DNA of 64,000 nt from Pandoraea oxalativorans (GTDB lineage: Bacteria; Pseudomonadota; Gammaproteobacteria; Burkholderiales; Burkholderiaceae), in contig NZ_CP011518.2 in assembly GCF_000972785.3 (NCBI RefSeq), positions 310,001-374,000 of the forward strand. The letters run 5' to 3'. Shown one piece after another: positions 34,978 through 46,028 of this stretch. The notes under the pieces were generated by a model that was not told the DNA's origin, did no database searches, and saw only the letters and a list, made by a program, of their open reading frames with translations. Position 1 is the stretch's first letter. Each line of letters begins with the position of its first letter. Position numbers and translations under genes: made by a program.

Positions 34978-35802
34978 TCAGGCCTTCAACCGGCGCAGGC
35001 CGTCGGCCAGCAGCCACAGGGCACGATTGAGGCGAATACCGTTATCGATCCCCTGCACTGGCCGCGTAGTCTGGCGGCGAGCGTTCGCGGCGCGCCCGGA
35101 AAGTCCGCCTTTGATGAGGTTTTCCTGAAGGCGGTTGAATACACTCCACAGATCGCGGTGCTCGTCGCCGTGACGGCGGGGCGTCAGGATTTGCGAGGCC
35201 GTGATGGGGGCCGGTGTAGTGTCGTCGTACTTCAACGCGAGCGCGGCACGGGCGAACACTCCGGCCTCGCCGTCGTCGAGCGTGACGGCCAGCATCGCAT
35301 CGCGCGAGGCTTGCGCCCGCTCGAAACCGTGCAGGATCTCGTAAGCGCCGTCGATGACTTGCGCGGCCGCGTCGCCCTTGTGGGGTACGCGTACGTCCGC
35401 CACGGCATCGCCGCAAACGAGGCCATTCTGGCAAACGAAGCGGAACATTCCGGCGAGCATTTGATAGCTGCTCGTGCCGTCATGCGAGTTCAGCAGGATG
35501 ATTTCGTTGGCTTCGTGGCCGTTGATCTGGCTCACGTGGCGCAGCCGGATCATGCGTTTGGTGGTCTCTCGCCGGTCGTCGTGGCGCACGCGCGTCTGAC
35601 ACACCATGAATGGCTCGAAGCCTTCGCCGCGCAGTTCTTGCAGCAAGATGGCAGTGGGGATGTAGCGGTACCGCTCGGAGCGGCTTTCGTGCGGGGTCGG
35701 TGCAAAAATCGATGGCGCAACGGCGCGAATTTGGTCGTCCGACAACGGATATTCGGAGCGCAGCGCCGGTGCATGGGAAGCAAAGTGAGAAGCGAGTTGC
35801 AT
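34978..35802 (-). CDS. DUF932 (phage/plasmid-like) protein
   Basis: 274 aa from ATG 35802 (GGAGACATACC upstream). DUF932 signatures: RYIPTAILLQELRGEGFEPF, KRMIRLRHVSQINGHEANEI, NSHDGTSSYQMLAGMFRFVC and QNGLVCGD. The C-terminus has DLWSVFNRLQENLIKGGLSG. Such proteins sit in plasmid and ICE clusters near large ParB proteins and ssDNA or DNA-repair genes; the function is unknown. Same strand as parB, from which an IS110 now separates it. Complete. Confidence 0.85.
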   Translation of the reverse strand: MQLASHFASHAPALRSEYPLSDDQIRAVAPSIFAPTPHESRSERYRYIPTAILLQELRGEGFEPFMVCQTRVRHDDRRETTKRMIRLRHVSQINGHEANEIILLNSHDGTSSYQMLAGMFRFVCQNGLVCGDAVADVRVPHKGDAAAQVIDGAYEILHGFERAQASRDAMLAVTLDDGEAGVFARAALALKYDDTTPAPITASQILTPRRHGDEHRDLWSVFNRLQENLIKGGLSGRAANARRQTTRPVQGIDNGIRLNRALWLLADGLRRLKA

Positions 35803-35996
35803 GGTATGTCTCCTGACAAAACGGGGGCCATAGCTTTCTGAGACGGCCCCAGGTAGGAACGCGCCGCCTTGGCGAGCGCCATCGTTTGGGCGTTGGCACT
35901 GCTTTGGTGAGGCGGGTTCTGCGCGAGCGCAGGGCTCGCGGCAGGGCGGGTGCGGCCGCAAGCGCGGAGCTGGGTCGGCATATCGAGCGTTCCCGA

Positions 35997-36128
35997 TTAG
36001 CACCACACGACGTGACCAAAATCGACGGTGCGGCGGTAGTGATTGCGGCCATCCCAAGGCGTGAGCGTGTATTCCATGTACGCGCAACTCAGCACGACGA
36101 TCCAGTGATGCAATGAGAGCGGTGGCAT
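35997..36128 (-). CDS. Small hypothetical protein
   Basis: 43 aa (MPPLSLHHWIVVLSCAYMEY onward, ending VDFGHVVWC). GGAGG sits 5 nt before the ATG at 36128, a strong ribosome site; a second ATG 12 nt earlier is possible. A run of eight G (36147-36154, plus strand) lies just upstream. Same strand as DUF932, 194 bp away. Family not recognised. Confidence 0.45.
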   Translation of the reverse strand: MPPLSLHHWIVVLSCAYMEYTLTPWDGRNHYRRTVDFGHVVWC

Positions 36129-36154
36129 ATCGACCTCCATCAAAAAGGGGGGGG

Positions 36155-37558
<1,404 letters not shown>

Positions 37559-38058
37559 CTCAAATCACAGTTGCTGAGTTCATCGTCCGCGACGGCCAGG
37601 AGTGCGCGACCCGGGGCCGTCAAGGAAACCAGCGCAGGGTGGGTGCGGCCCGCAGGCGCAGCCGAGGACACGGCCCTGCGCGCCTTGAGGGCAGCGGGCC
37701 GTGCGCTACAGTCGCGGACAAGGGGATGAAGTCAGGAAAGACGGCTTAGCGGGAAATGGCCGAGCGTGCATGCCGGCCGCGTGCAAGCGAAGCGCGCGGA
37801 CCCGGATGGATGAATCCGGGCCTTAGGCGTCGTATCAGCCGAACAGAGTGAGGAATGAAGTGGGAATGCCAGGGCCGAGACGCCGCAGCCGGTGCGATGT
37901 GCGATCTATCTCGAGACTTGCAAAAATGGAGGTGACCATAGATGTCTTGAGCGCACCCCGTCACCCCGACCGCTTGCCTTCGGTCCGGGGGGCGCAGCGG
38001 ATGGCACCAGTGCTCGTCTGGCTTACCTCCTATTAACGATGCTCGACATCAGGAAAAT
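37559..38058. other. Noncoding; IS110 3' flank
   Basis: No gene seen. GC-rich with several short inverted repeats. Could contain the element's right end. Confidence 0.35.
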
Positions 38059-38382
38059 ATGAAGACAGTTGTAATTCAAGCGAATCTTGATGAGGTTGTG
38101 GACCTCGTTCGGAAATTCGCACATGGCGAATTTGCCCGCACGCTTGGCGTCGCGACGCTCTCAGAACAGGACGTTCGCGGCTTCCTTCTCGAGCGATTGC
38201 GCTCCATGCAACTTCAAACTGAAGAGCTTGGGGACGAGTCGACGGTGAAGCGCGTGTACGATTGCGTGTATGTCTTGCCAAGATTTGCTCGACTCGAAGG
38301 GGTAGCGGCCATCGAAGCGAGGCTGCTGGTCATGCCCGACGCACGTCTCACGCCAAAGTCCTACACCGTGATATCGGCATAA
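38059..38382 (+). CDS. Hypothetical protein
   Basis: 107 aa, no recognised domain. AGGA precedes the ATG by 5 nt. The chain is acidic and helical (ANLDEVVDLVRKFAHGEFAR, DVRGFLLERLRSMQLQ) and ends ARLTPKSYTVISA. No signal peptide or membrane segment. Alone between an IS110 and noncoding DNA; natural codon use suggests a real gene. Confidence 0.55.
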   Translation: MKTVVIQANLDEVVDLVRKFAHGEFARTLGVATLSEQDVRGFLLERLRSMQLQTEELGDESTVKRVYDCVYVLPRFARLEGVAAIEARLLVMPDARLTPKSYTVISA

Positions 38383-38698
38383 CCCCAGCCCTGCCGACGC
38401 TGCCTTCTACCGTGATCAAACCGCTCCTCCGTATCAAGTCACGCCATTTGACGCAGTCCCGCGCCGTTGCCGTGAGTTCGCCGCGCGGCGAGCGCCTACG
38501 CGCGACCTCGGATATCCGCACCTGGCCAGGGGGTGCGTAAGCAAAGGAAGCGGCAGAGGCAGAGACTCGGCAAATCAAACGAAACAAAAGTCTTGGCGGG
38601 GGTAACCTGTCACGACCTTTGTGGATGGGCCAGCGCGAACGGATCTGGACCGTGGCCCCGTGAGGGTGAACGTTGCGTCATCCGGACAGAGTGTGCCG
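38383..38698. other. No gene recognised
   Basis: GC-rich spacer after the 107-aa gene; nothing identified. Confidence 0.35.
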
Positions 38699-38724
38699 AA
38701 AAAAAACCGCCCCCGCAGGAGCGG
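38699..38724 (-). terminator. Rho-independent terminator (minus strand)
   Basis: On the minus strand CCGCTCC-TGC-GGGGGCGG followed by U8 (plus A8 at 38699-38706). Good stem and U-run. No gene ends here. Confidence 0.65.
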
Positions 38725-38825
38725 CAAAGACCCCCACCAAAGAGCGGAATGCGCTCGAAGTGCACGAGCCAAGGATGGGGAGGCTTTAAGGCCGATAATC
38801 GAACGACAGACGCTGAATGTACGGC

Positions 38826-38855
38826 AAAAAAAGCCCGCAGCGATGAGCTGCGGGC
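38826..38855 (-). terminator. Strong rho-independent terminator (minus strand)
   Basis: GCCCGCAGC and GCTGCGGGC (38833-38855) form a perfect 9-bp stem with a 5-nt loop; on the minus strand U7 follows (plus A7 at 38826-38832). About 100 nt before the second terminator. Confidence 0.75.
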
Positions 38856-38962
38856 AAATCTGCAACACCGATTCAGGGGGCGGTGAGCAGATGACCAAAC
38901 AACCTGCGCCGGGGGAGCCAAACACCTCGGCGCTATTGCGACGCAAGGATATCAACCCGCAA

Positions 38963-38979
38963 CAGGGGTGTCACCTGAG
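38963..38979 (-). promoter_or_regulatory. Diverged copy of the shared palindrome
   Basis: On the minus strand TCAGGTGACACCCCTG, with one arm (TCAGGTG) perfect and the other damaged, about 110 bp before the tandem terminators. Possibly the leftover control region of a deleted locus. Confidence 0.3.
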
Positions 38980-39104
38980 ATAAATCGCAGTGCCATCGCC
39001 ACTCGATTTCGGCAGTTGCTGCTTTCCATCCCGTTTCGGGAGCAACTATGGCACTACGATTGATCGGTGTGATTCATGGACATCGTTTCAACGAATATGG
39101 GACG

Positions 39105-39340
39105 ATGGAGCGCGAAATTTCGATGCGGCTGCGTTGGGTGCACAAGTATTTCGAGACCGGCAATGCCGGTCTTCTATGCACGCGTTGTGGCATCTCCAGG
39201 CCAACGCTTCGCAAGTGGCGGCGCCGCTACCACGAGGCCGGAGAAGACGGTCTACGCTCGCAAAGCCGTCGCCCGTTGAGCCACCCGAATCGAAAGGTTT
39301 CTGACGCAGATCGGGCAACGATGCTTCGCCTGCAAAGCCG
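39105..39340 (+). pseudogene. IS481-family transposase 5' fragment
   Basis: Reads MEREISMRLRWVHKYFETGN, CGISRPTLRKWRRRYHEAGE and GLRSQSRRPLSHPNRKVSDA, the N-terminal HTH of IS481 transposases, then breaks into Tn3 sequence. The 3' rve part of an IS481 is at 10758-12072. Confidence 0.75.
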
Positions 39341-39935
39341 TGGTGGTCGCAGCGCAGAACCGCATCGCGCTGGCGCGCGCCTGGGGCCGCGGCGGCGTGG
39401 CTTCGGCCGACGGCATGCGTTTCGTCGTGCCGGTACGCACCATCCACGCTGCGCCCAACCAGAAATACTTCAATCGCGGGCGCGGCGTCACTTGGTACAA
39501 CCTCCTGTCGGATCCGTGCATCGGGCTGAACGCGATCGCCGTACCGGGCACGTTGCGCGACAGCCTGGTACTGCTGACCGTCGTGCATGAGCAGCAGACC
39601 GAGTTGCATCCCACGCGGATCATGACCGACACCGGCGCGTACAGCGACGTGGTGTTCGGCCTGTTCCGGCTGCTGGGCTACCGCTTCAGCCCGCGCTTGG
39701 CTGACATCGGCGGCACGCGATTCTGGCGCGTTGATCCTCAGGCGGGCTACGGCGAGCTCAATGCGCTGGCGCGACAGCGCGTGAATCGTGATCGCGCCAC
39801 GCCGCATTGGGACGATGGGCTGCGCCTGATCGGCTCGCTTAAGCGCGCTCTTATGCCGGCGATGGGCATCATGTGACCTTGCCTCGAAACGACGTACAGC
39901 AGAGAAGTTGGATAATCTGTTGAACGGAGGACGAA

Positions 39936-40256
39936 ATGGGCGAAAAAGGCGTACCGAATCGTCGCTACACGGATGAGTTCCGGGTGGAGGCGGCAAGACT
40001 GGCAAATTCAGTGGGACACAATGAGGCGGCACGCCGTCTGGGCCTGCCGGTGGCGACCCTCGGCAACTGGGCGCGCAAGCAGCGCGAAGGCGGGGCGGCC
40101 ACGCCAGGCGCGGCAGCCTCTGTGAGCCGCGCCAAGCCCGGCGTATCGGAGCTGGAGGCGGAAGTCAGCCGGCTTCGCAAGGAATTAGCCAGTGCGAAAC
40201 TCGATGTGGAAATCCTCTCAAAAGCGACGGCATACTTCGCGAAGGGGTCGCGGTGA
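39936..40256 (+). CDS. Element C orfA
   Basis: 106 aa. HTH (RYTDEFRVEAARLANSVGHN, RLGLPVATLGNWARKQREGG) then a zipper (SELEAEVSRLRKELASAKLD) ending FAKGSR. GGAGGACGAA precedes the ATG. The end overlaps the orfB GTG start as GTGA. Near-identical to 59606-59926. Confidence 0.88.
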   Translation: MGEKGVPNRRYTDEFRVEAARLANSVGHNEAARRLGLPVATLGNWARKQREGGAATPGAAASVSRAKPGVSELEAEVSRLRKELASAKLDVEILSKATAYFAKGSR

Positions 40257-40843
40257 AGTATGCATGGATCGACGCTCACCGCGACCAATACAACGTAAGC
40301 CGTCTGTGCCGAGTGCTGAGGGTCTCGCGCAGTGGCTACTGCCAATGGCGGGTACGGTGGCCAAGCGAGCGCCGGCAGCGGCAGGCGGCCTTCGATGACG
40401 AAGTCGCCCGTCTGCACGCGCAGAGCCGCGGCTGCTACGGCCGTCCAAGACTGGTCAAGGCGCTGGCCGCCCAGGGCATGAAGACGAGTGCGGAGCGCGT
40501 GCGCCGCAGCTTGATACGTCAAGGTTTGCGGCCGGTATACCGGCGGGCATGGCAGACGACCACAGACTCGGCGCACCGCTTGCCGGTGGCGCCGAACCTG
40601 CTGGCGCGACGCTTCGATGGACGGGGGCCGAATCAGGCGTGGGTGGCCGATATTACGTACCTGCCCACCAGCGAAGGCTGGTTGTATCTGGCGGCCATTC
40701 TGGACTTGGGAAGCCGCCGCATCGTCGGGTGGTCGATGTCCGAGCGCATCGATGCCAAGCTCGTGTGTACGGCGCTGCGCTCGGCGTACTGGCAACGTCG
40801 GCCGCCTCGGGGCTGGATTGTACATAGCGATCGCGGCGTGCAA

Positions 40844-42294
40844 CTTAGGTTCAAGGAGTCGTCGCAACATCCATCGTTATGTTGCGGATAACAGTGCGTG
40901 GAACGCTTCCGCTGGCGTCTTCCATCCGAGCGTTTTACGTGGTCGACAGTTCAGTGTGCTCGCCACCGCGTCGAGTTCACGCTGGGTATATCGACTCATA
41001 TCTGTGCCTTTCGGAAAGTACTGTCGCAGTAGGCCGTTCGTGTTTTCATTGGTCCCGCGTTGCCATGGACTCTGGGGATCACAGAAGTAGATTTCCAGAT
41101 CTGTGTCGATTCGTAGCTGTACATGCTGGGCCATCTCTGCGCCTTGATCCCATGTCAGTGATCGCCGCAAATGCTCGGGTAGTAGCACGATCTTTGTCGC
41201 GATAGCGTTGCGAACCGCCTCTGCCCCGCGACCTGCCAGCGCCGGCCCGTTCTTGGCACGCACCCCGACGCCATGACCCTCCATTGGTGGAAGATGCAGC
41301 AGCATCGTGAACCGGGTGGTGCGCTCAACCAGAGTGCCAATCGCGGAGCGGTTAAGGCCAATGATCAGGTCGCCTTCCCAATGTCCAGGAACAGCTCGAT
41401 CGGCAATTTCTGCCGGGCGTTCACTGATCATCACCTCCGGAGTGACGAAGTGCTTTCCGCGCTGTTGCGTCCTGGCCCGCGGCACGCGAAGTGCGCGGCC
41501 CGAACGCAGGCAAGCAGTAAGCTCTCGTCGCAACGCGCCTCGGCCTTGAATGTAGAGTGCTTGATAGATGGCTTCGTGGGAGATCCGCATAGACTGATCA
41601 TCGGGATAGTCAATCTGAATTCGCCGACTGATTTGCTCCGGACTCCAGCAAGTGCCCCAACGACGGTCCGCACGACGCCCTTGTCTTCGTCCTTTCCACG
41701 GAACGTTAGGTCCGGGAATCGGCTTGCCCCGAAAGTCAGTGATCGTTCCAGCCAGGCGAGCCTGCACATATGCCCTCAACTGGTCGTTCTCTGCCAGTTT
41801 CGAGGCCTTCGGACGCTCGGCCGCGCGTTCAGCTTTCCATTGGGCAACCGTTGCCCGATACACCAGAGTACCACTGCGGGTCGCGGCGTTACGGCGTAGC
41901 TCGCGTGAAATCGTTGACGGTGACCGCTGCAGCCTGCGCGCAATCTCACGAACACTGCAATCCTGCGCCCACAGCACTGCGATCTCCTCGCGCTCCGAAA
42001 ATGACAAGTAACGCCCAGAGTGTGGCACCAGGTCGATCGGTGCCATGCCACCCGCTTCACGGAACCATCGCGGCCCCAACGGTTGCGATACGTTACACGC
42101 CAGCGCTGCGGCCTCGCTCTCCATCCCTTGTGCGATGCACTTCCAGAATGCTCGCTTCGAATCGAGTTGATTGACGCCCGGTCTGCCAGGTGATCGCATG
42201 AGGGGCCTTCCCGTTTGTGCTGAGCTCCATCCCAGTGGTCGTCCCATTCAACACCTCCAATCTGGAGATGTTGCGACGACCAGTTGAATCCGCC
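40844..42294 (-). mobile_element. IS30-family element
   Basis: About 1451 bp, imperfect inverted repeats sharing GTCGTCGCAACATC, CAA on both sides (40841-40843, 42295-42297). Confidence 0.88.
40877..42247 (-). CDS. IS30-family transposase
   Basis: Up to 456 aa. Typical IS30: HTH SFSEREEIAVLWAQDCSVRE and IARRLQRSPSTISRELRRNA, then PGHWEGDLIIGLNRSAIGTL (first aspartate), HLRRSLTWDQGAEMAQHVQL (second), QSPWQRGTNENTNGLLRQYF (glutamate) and LNCRPRKTLGWKTPAEAF at the end. The first 40-60 residues are longer than usual, so the real start may be the ATG of MESEAAALA or of MAPIDLVPH. Intact. Confidence 0.9.
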   Translation of the reverse strand: MGRPLGWSSAQTGRPLMRSPGRPGVNQLDSKRAFWKCIAQGMESEAAALACNVSQPLGPRWFREAGGMAPIDLVPHSGRYLSFSEREEIAVLWAQDCSVREIARRLQRSPSTISRELRRNAATRSGTLVYRATVAQWKAERAAERPKASKLAENDQLRAYVQARLAGTITDFRGKPIPGPNVPWKGRRQGRRADRRWGTCWSPEQISRRIQIDYPDDQSMRISHEAIYQALYIQGRGALRRELTACLRSGRALRVPRARTQQRGKHFVTPEVMISERPAEIADRAVPGHWEGDLIIGLNRSAIGTLVERTTRFTMLLHLPPMEGHGVGVRAKNGPALAGRGAEAVRNAIATKIVLLPEHLRRSLTWDQGAEMAQHVQLRIDTDLEIYFCDPQSPWQRGTNENTNGLLRQYFPKGTDMSRYTQRELDAVASTLNCRPRKTLGWKTPAEAFHALLSAT

Positions 42295-43068
42295 CAATAC
42301 GCGAGTTGGTCGCACCGCGAGCTTGCTCAGGAGTACGGGATGGTCATGTCGATGAGCCGGCGTGCCAATGCTTGGAATAATGCGCCGATGGAGAGCTTCT
42401 TCAAGACGCTGAAAGTCGAGCAGACGTCGCGATGCCGCTACGAAACACGAGCCCAAGCAAGACTGGATGTGATGGACTGGATCGAAGGCTTTTACAATCG
42501 TCAACGCATCCATTCATCGATCGGGTACCTCACGCCGTGTGATTACGAAACGAGGCTACAAGCGGCGTGAGTTGCTGTACGTGAAAACGAGGCAAGGTCA
42601 ATGCGCACATTGCAGATCGATGAACGGCCGGCTAGCGTGGCTCAGGCGATGGCCGAAATCGGTCGCATCGACAACACCATTCACACGTTGAACTTCATCG
42701 AGGATAAGTCCCGTCGCCGCGCCACGCTGCTGCAACTCAATCTCGGCGAAGGCCGCCACAGTCTGGCGCGCGATGTCTTGCACGGCAAGCGCGGCGAGCG
42801 ATTTCAGCGCTACCGCAAAGGGCGGGAAGACCGGCTGAGCGCGCTCGGCCTGGTCGTGGACATGATCGTGCTATGGAACACGCTTTACATGGACGCGGTG
42901 CTGGCGCAATTGCGCAGCGAGGGCTACCCGGTGCCGCCCCAGGACGAGGCACGGCTGTCGCCGTTCGGCCAAGAGCCCATCAACCGGTTCGGGCGCTATT
43001 CGTTCTGCGTACCCGAGTCCGTTACGCGCGGAGCGTTGCGCGCTTTGGCAAGAGGAAGCGATTTATGA

Positions 43069-43390
43069 AGTGCCTCGGGCGAGCTCGCCGGGCTTAACTG
43101 ACTTCATTGTTCCGTTGCTCCCCGGGCCCCGACCCCGCGCCGTCGCCCACCTCAGGTGTTCGCCTGAGGACGGCCTTCCTGGATGAAGTCCACAATGGCT
43201 GCAGAACATGCGCTGTGGGCCGCCCGCCAAACGTGAACAGCCGATTTTACGCGGCGCCTCGGGAGCATATGGGGTGGCGGCCGTCCACATTGACGCAGCC
43301 CCATTGGCTTTGTGGGGGGAGCCGGGTCCCGCGGCCGTTCTGTTTCGCGGCAACTTGCGCCATCCACCTCGAACTTGCAGGAGAACACAC
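43069..43390 (+). promoter_or_regulatory. Upstream region of the effector-like gene
   Basis: No gene. Contains the 17-bp palindrome TCAGGTGTTCGCCTGAG at 43152-43168, perfect in 7 of 8 pairs, 222 bp before the start at 43391. Confidence 0.55.
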
Positions 43391-44284
43391 ATGGAGTTCA
43401 ACACCGCCGGACGCGTGACCACCGTTGGAATAGGGGACCAGGCGCCCGTGAGGTCACGCAAAGACGTGGTTCTAAAATTCACGGGATCCTCCCGCGCGAT
43501 CACGGTCGGCGACGTTGAGGATGCCCGCGCGGCCACGTCCTTCGAAGACGTCAATCGCTCGAAAGGCTGTTTCGGCAACCTGTTCTTCTCGATGCCCCAC
43601 CAGACGGCGTTGACTCGGGAGCTACTGTATTGCTTCTCTCACCCGGGCGACGACGACCTGCCCGACGTACTCAAGCTCTTTGAGCGCGTCAGGAGGGAAA
43701 TGATTTCTGAAGATCAGAGCAAGTTCGAGTACCAGGAAATTGCTCATGACACTGTGACGATCGCCCTCAGCGGCGTAGACGCCGCCCCGCTCACCATGCA
43801 AGTGGAGCCAAGGGACGCCGCCAGGGCCGCCACCGAGAGCTTCCGAAACACGCCCGACCCGGCACCCGACGAAGTCGAGGCGCTGCTGCAGGCCGGCAAC
43901 TTCACGGAAGCCTCCATTTTCGAGCGCATGAGTCTGGCGCAAAAGAACCTGCTAGCCAAGCTCGCGGCTCCGGCGACGCGCGCGGCGCTAGCCGGAGCGC
44001 TCGGAGTGGTCGACCACCCCATGGACCCGGGCCGCAGGGAGCTCGAGGAAAGCAAGCAGCCCGAGCAGAGCCACCGACTCAGGCCGGACCTGGCGTTGCT
44101 CGCGCCGAACTGCGTGTTAAGCATGCAGGACAATGGCTTCCTCCGGGTGCTCGGCATGTTTGTGGGCCAGCCCCACATGGAGGTCGAGGCCATCGTCTCG
44201 CAGGACCAACTGTGTATCGTCGATGCACGTGCCTTGGACGTTGGGATGGGGATAACGGAGCGGCCTTGGCGAGCGGCCCAGTGA
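43391..44284 (+). CDS. Effector-like protein, family with 56.6-59.1 kb locus
   Basis: 297 aa from ATG 43391 (AGGAG 7 nt upstream, inside GCAGGAGAACACAC). No known domain, signal peptide or membrane segment. It appears to be a distant paralogue of the broken gene at 56619-59125, sharing in order: a start FNTAGR/VNTPTR, CFGNLF/AFGNFV, HPGDDDLPDVLKLF/DGGGSDHDVIQAY, the strand TVTIALSGVDAAPLTMQV/TLVITGLAAKSLTMTV, GNFTEASIF/GWKDIASLF, and FLRVLG/VFRVGE. Flanked by the palindrome upstream and a hairpin with T-rich tail downstream, so monocistronic. The two-domain alpha/beta layout and orphan status suggest a lineage-specific secreted or host-directed protein, but nothing proves it. Confidence 0.6.
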   Translation: MEFNTAGRVTTVGIGDQAPVRSRKDVVLKFTGSSRAITVGDVEDARAATSFEDVNRSKGCFGNLFFSMPHQTALTRELLYCFSHPGDDDLPDVLKLFERVRREMISEDQSKFEYQEIAHDTVTIALSGVDAAPLTMQVEPRDAARAATESFRNTPDPAPDEVEALLQAGNFTEASIFERMSLAQKNLLAKLAAPATRAALAGALGVVDHPMDPGRRELEESKQPEQSHRLRPDLALLAPNCVLSMQDNGFLRVLGMFVGQPHMEVEAIVSQDQLCIVDARALDVGMGITERPWRAAQ

Positions 44285-44335
44285 AAGGAGTGACGCGCAG
44301 GCTCTTGAAACCGCCTTTGCGGCTCCTTTTCTTTG
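44285..44335 (+). terminator. Possible terminator after the effector-like gene
   Basis: AAAGGAG near the stop can pair with CTCCTTT, with an inner CCGC-CTTT-GCGG stem, followed by TTTTCTTT. Moderate quality. Confidence 0.4.
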
Positions 44336-44424
44336 GGGCTTCGGTGTTCGGCGTAGTTCCCGCCACGCGGTGTGGTGAGCGCGACGCTGACAACTTCTGG
44401 GCAGACCGTCGAGACGCTACCCTG

Positions 44425-44622
44425 GACTCGCTTACGTGCCGCGCGCCTTCGCAGCAGCTCGGCCGCTACCAGTACGCTCAGTATTCAGGCTGCGTTCGAA
44501 CTCGGCCATGCCCCCGAACACCGTCAACACCATGCGCCCGGCGTTGTCGTGTCGGCCCATGGCTCAGCGAAACTGCGCAGGCCCGCGCCGGCTTCGCTGG
44601 CTGCGATGGGATACGCAATGCG
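44425..44622 (-). pseudogene. Serine recombinase internal fragment
   Basis: Reads PIAASEAGAGLRSFAEPWAD then in shifted frames RMVLTVFGGMAEFERSLNTE and TGSGRAAAKARGT, the region between catalytic domain and HTH of resolvases like those at 21.2-23.1 kb. This copy keeps the GAGLRS sequence that the other two have lost. Confidence 0.65.
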
Positions 44623-44757
44623 CGGAACATCCAGCAGCGTTGCGATTCGCCCGGCCGGCAGTCCTTCCGGGCCGGCTTGGACCTGCGCACGAAACACGGC
44701 CAGATGGGATTCATGGGCCAGGGCTGCCAAGGCCACAACAACCGGTTTCGTTTGCAT
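44623..44757 (-). pseudogene. ArsR-family regulator 5' fragment
   Basis: About 45 codons: MQTKPVVVALAALAHESHLA, VFRAQVQAGPEGLPAGRIAT, LLDVP, the first helices of an ArsR/SmtB repressor. It is fused in frame to the recombinase fragment and so lost its recognition helix. Metal or metabolite target unknown. Confidence 0.65.
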
Positions 44758-44848
44758 AGTTCGCTATTAATCGAAGTATCGAATAGAAGCAAATTGAGCC
44801 TGCCCGGCAGCCAACGATGGCGGGGTCGCTGCAATCGCTGTCTGCTAG

Positions 44849-45574
<726 letters not shown>

Positions 45575-45721
45575 ATTCCCTCACCAAGGAGCGCAAGCAA
45601 AGCGTTGCCTGATGGCTTGCAGGTCGGACCGGGTCGAGGCGCGTCTGAGAAGAGTCGTGAACTTAGAGTTCGCGTGTTAGCTGAGACCCGCGTCAGCGAA
45701 TTCCAAATGGGCCAGCCGGGA

Positions 45722-45871
45722 TCAGTAGCTGAAGATATGACCGACCGTGATTGCGCCGTGCATGCCGGTTTCGACGCAGGCGTCGTTGGTGAGCAGGCTC
45801 TCGAACTCCGGGGCGAGGAGGCCGAGCAGACCGAGGAACGTGAGGATGACGTAGACGATGGGTGCAAACAT
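45722..45871 (-). CDS. Small membrane protein
   Basis: 49 aa: MFAPIVYVILTFLGLLGLLA is a single membrane segment, followed by PEFESLLTNDACVETGMHGA and ITVGHIFSY. Composition is natural and the third-base pattern favours this frame; the ribosome site is weak (AAGAAGAAC). It could also be the start of a longer gene cut by debris. Not recognised. Confidence 0.4.
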   Translation of the reverse strand: MFAPIVYVILTFLGLLGLLAPEFESLLTNDACVETGMHGAITVGHIFSY

Positions 45872-46028
45872 GAGGGTTCTTCTTCATCAAGTCAGTGGTC
45901 CGGGTTGATCGGGCGGCTTTCGCTGGGTTGCGCTAGTCGTTGAGTGAAGTATCGGCCTTGCCGGATCGGACCGCCTCGGGCGAACACCTGATTTTCACGG
46001 CCGGCTGATGCCCGGGCGAGCGCCGGGT

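Larger units (their letters stand above)
40253..42570 (+). pseudogene. Element C orfB, interrupted by IS30
   Basis: 40253-40843 joined to 42298-42570 gives 864 nt, 287 aa, GTG start. Motifs: YGRPRLVKALAAQGMKTSAE, NQAWVADITYLPTSEGWLYL (first aspartate), WIVHSDRGVQYASWSHRELA (second, spanning the insertion point), NNAPMESFFKTLKVEQTSRC (glutamate), QRIHSSIGYLTPCDYE. Intact apart from the IS30. Confidence 0.9.
39874..42600 (+). mobile_element. Element C copy 1 (IS3 family), carrying an IS30
   Basis: Ends TGACCTTGCCTCG and CGAGGCAAGGTCA, ATG on both sides (39871-39873, 42601-42603), a 3-bp duplication. An IS30-family element occupies 40844-42294 inside orfB. Confidence 0.92.
39341..43068 (+). pseudogene. 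tnpA: Tn3-family transposase C-terminal part, split by element C
   Basis: 39341-39873 joins 42604-43068 in frame after removal of element C and one ATG (PAMGIM-RTLQIDERPAS). Motifs of DDE_Tnp_Tn3 are clear: RAWGRGGVASADGMRFVVPV (aspartate), EQQTELHPTRIMTDTGAYSD (second aspartate), FGLFRLLGYRFSPRLADIG, then after the gap EIGRIDNTIHTLNFIEDKSR (E in the right region) and ALGLVVDMIVLWNTLYMDAV. The N-terminal two thirds are missing, replaced by IS481 sequence. Different from the Tn3 tnpA at the right edge. Confidence 0.85.

Noticed and set aside
34876..35841. 321-codon plus-strand open frame
   Set aside because: Antisense to DUF932; no recognisable features.
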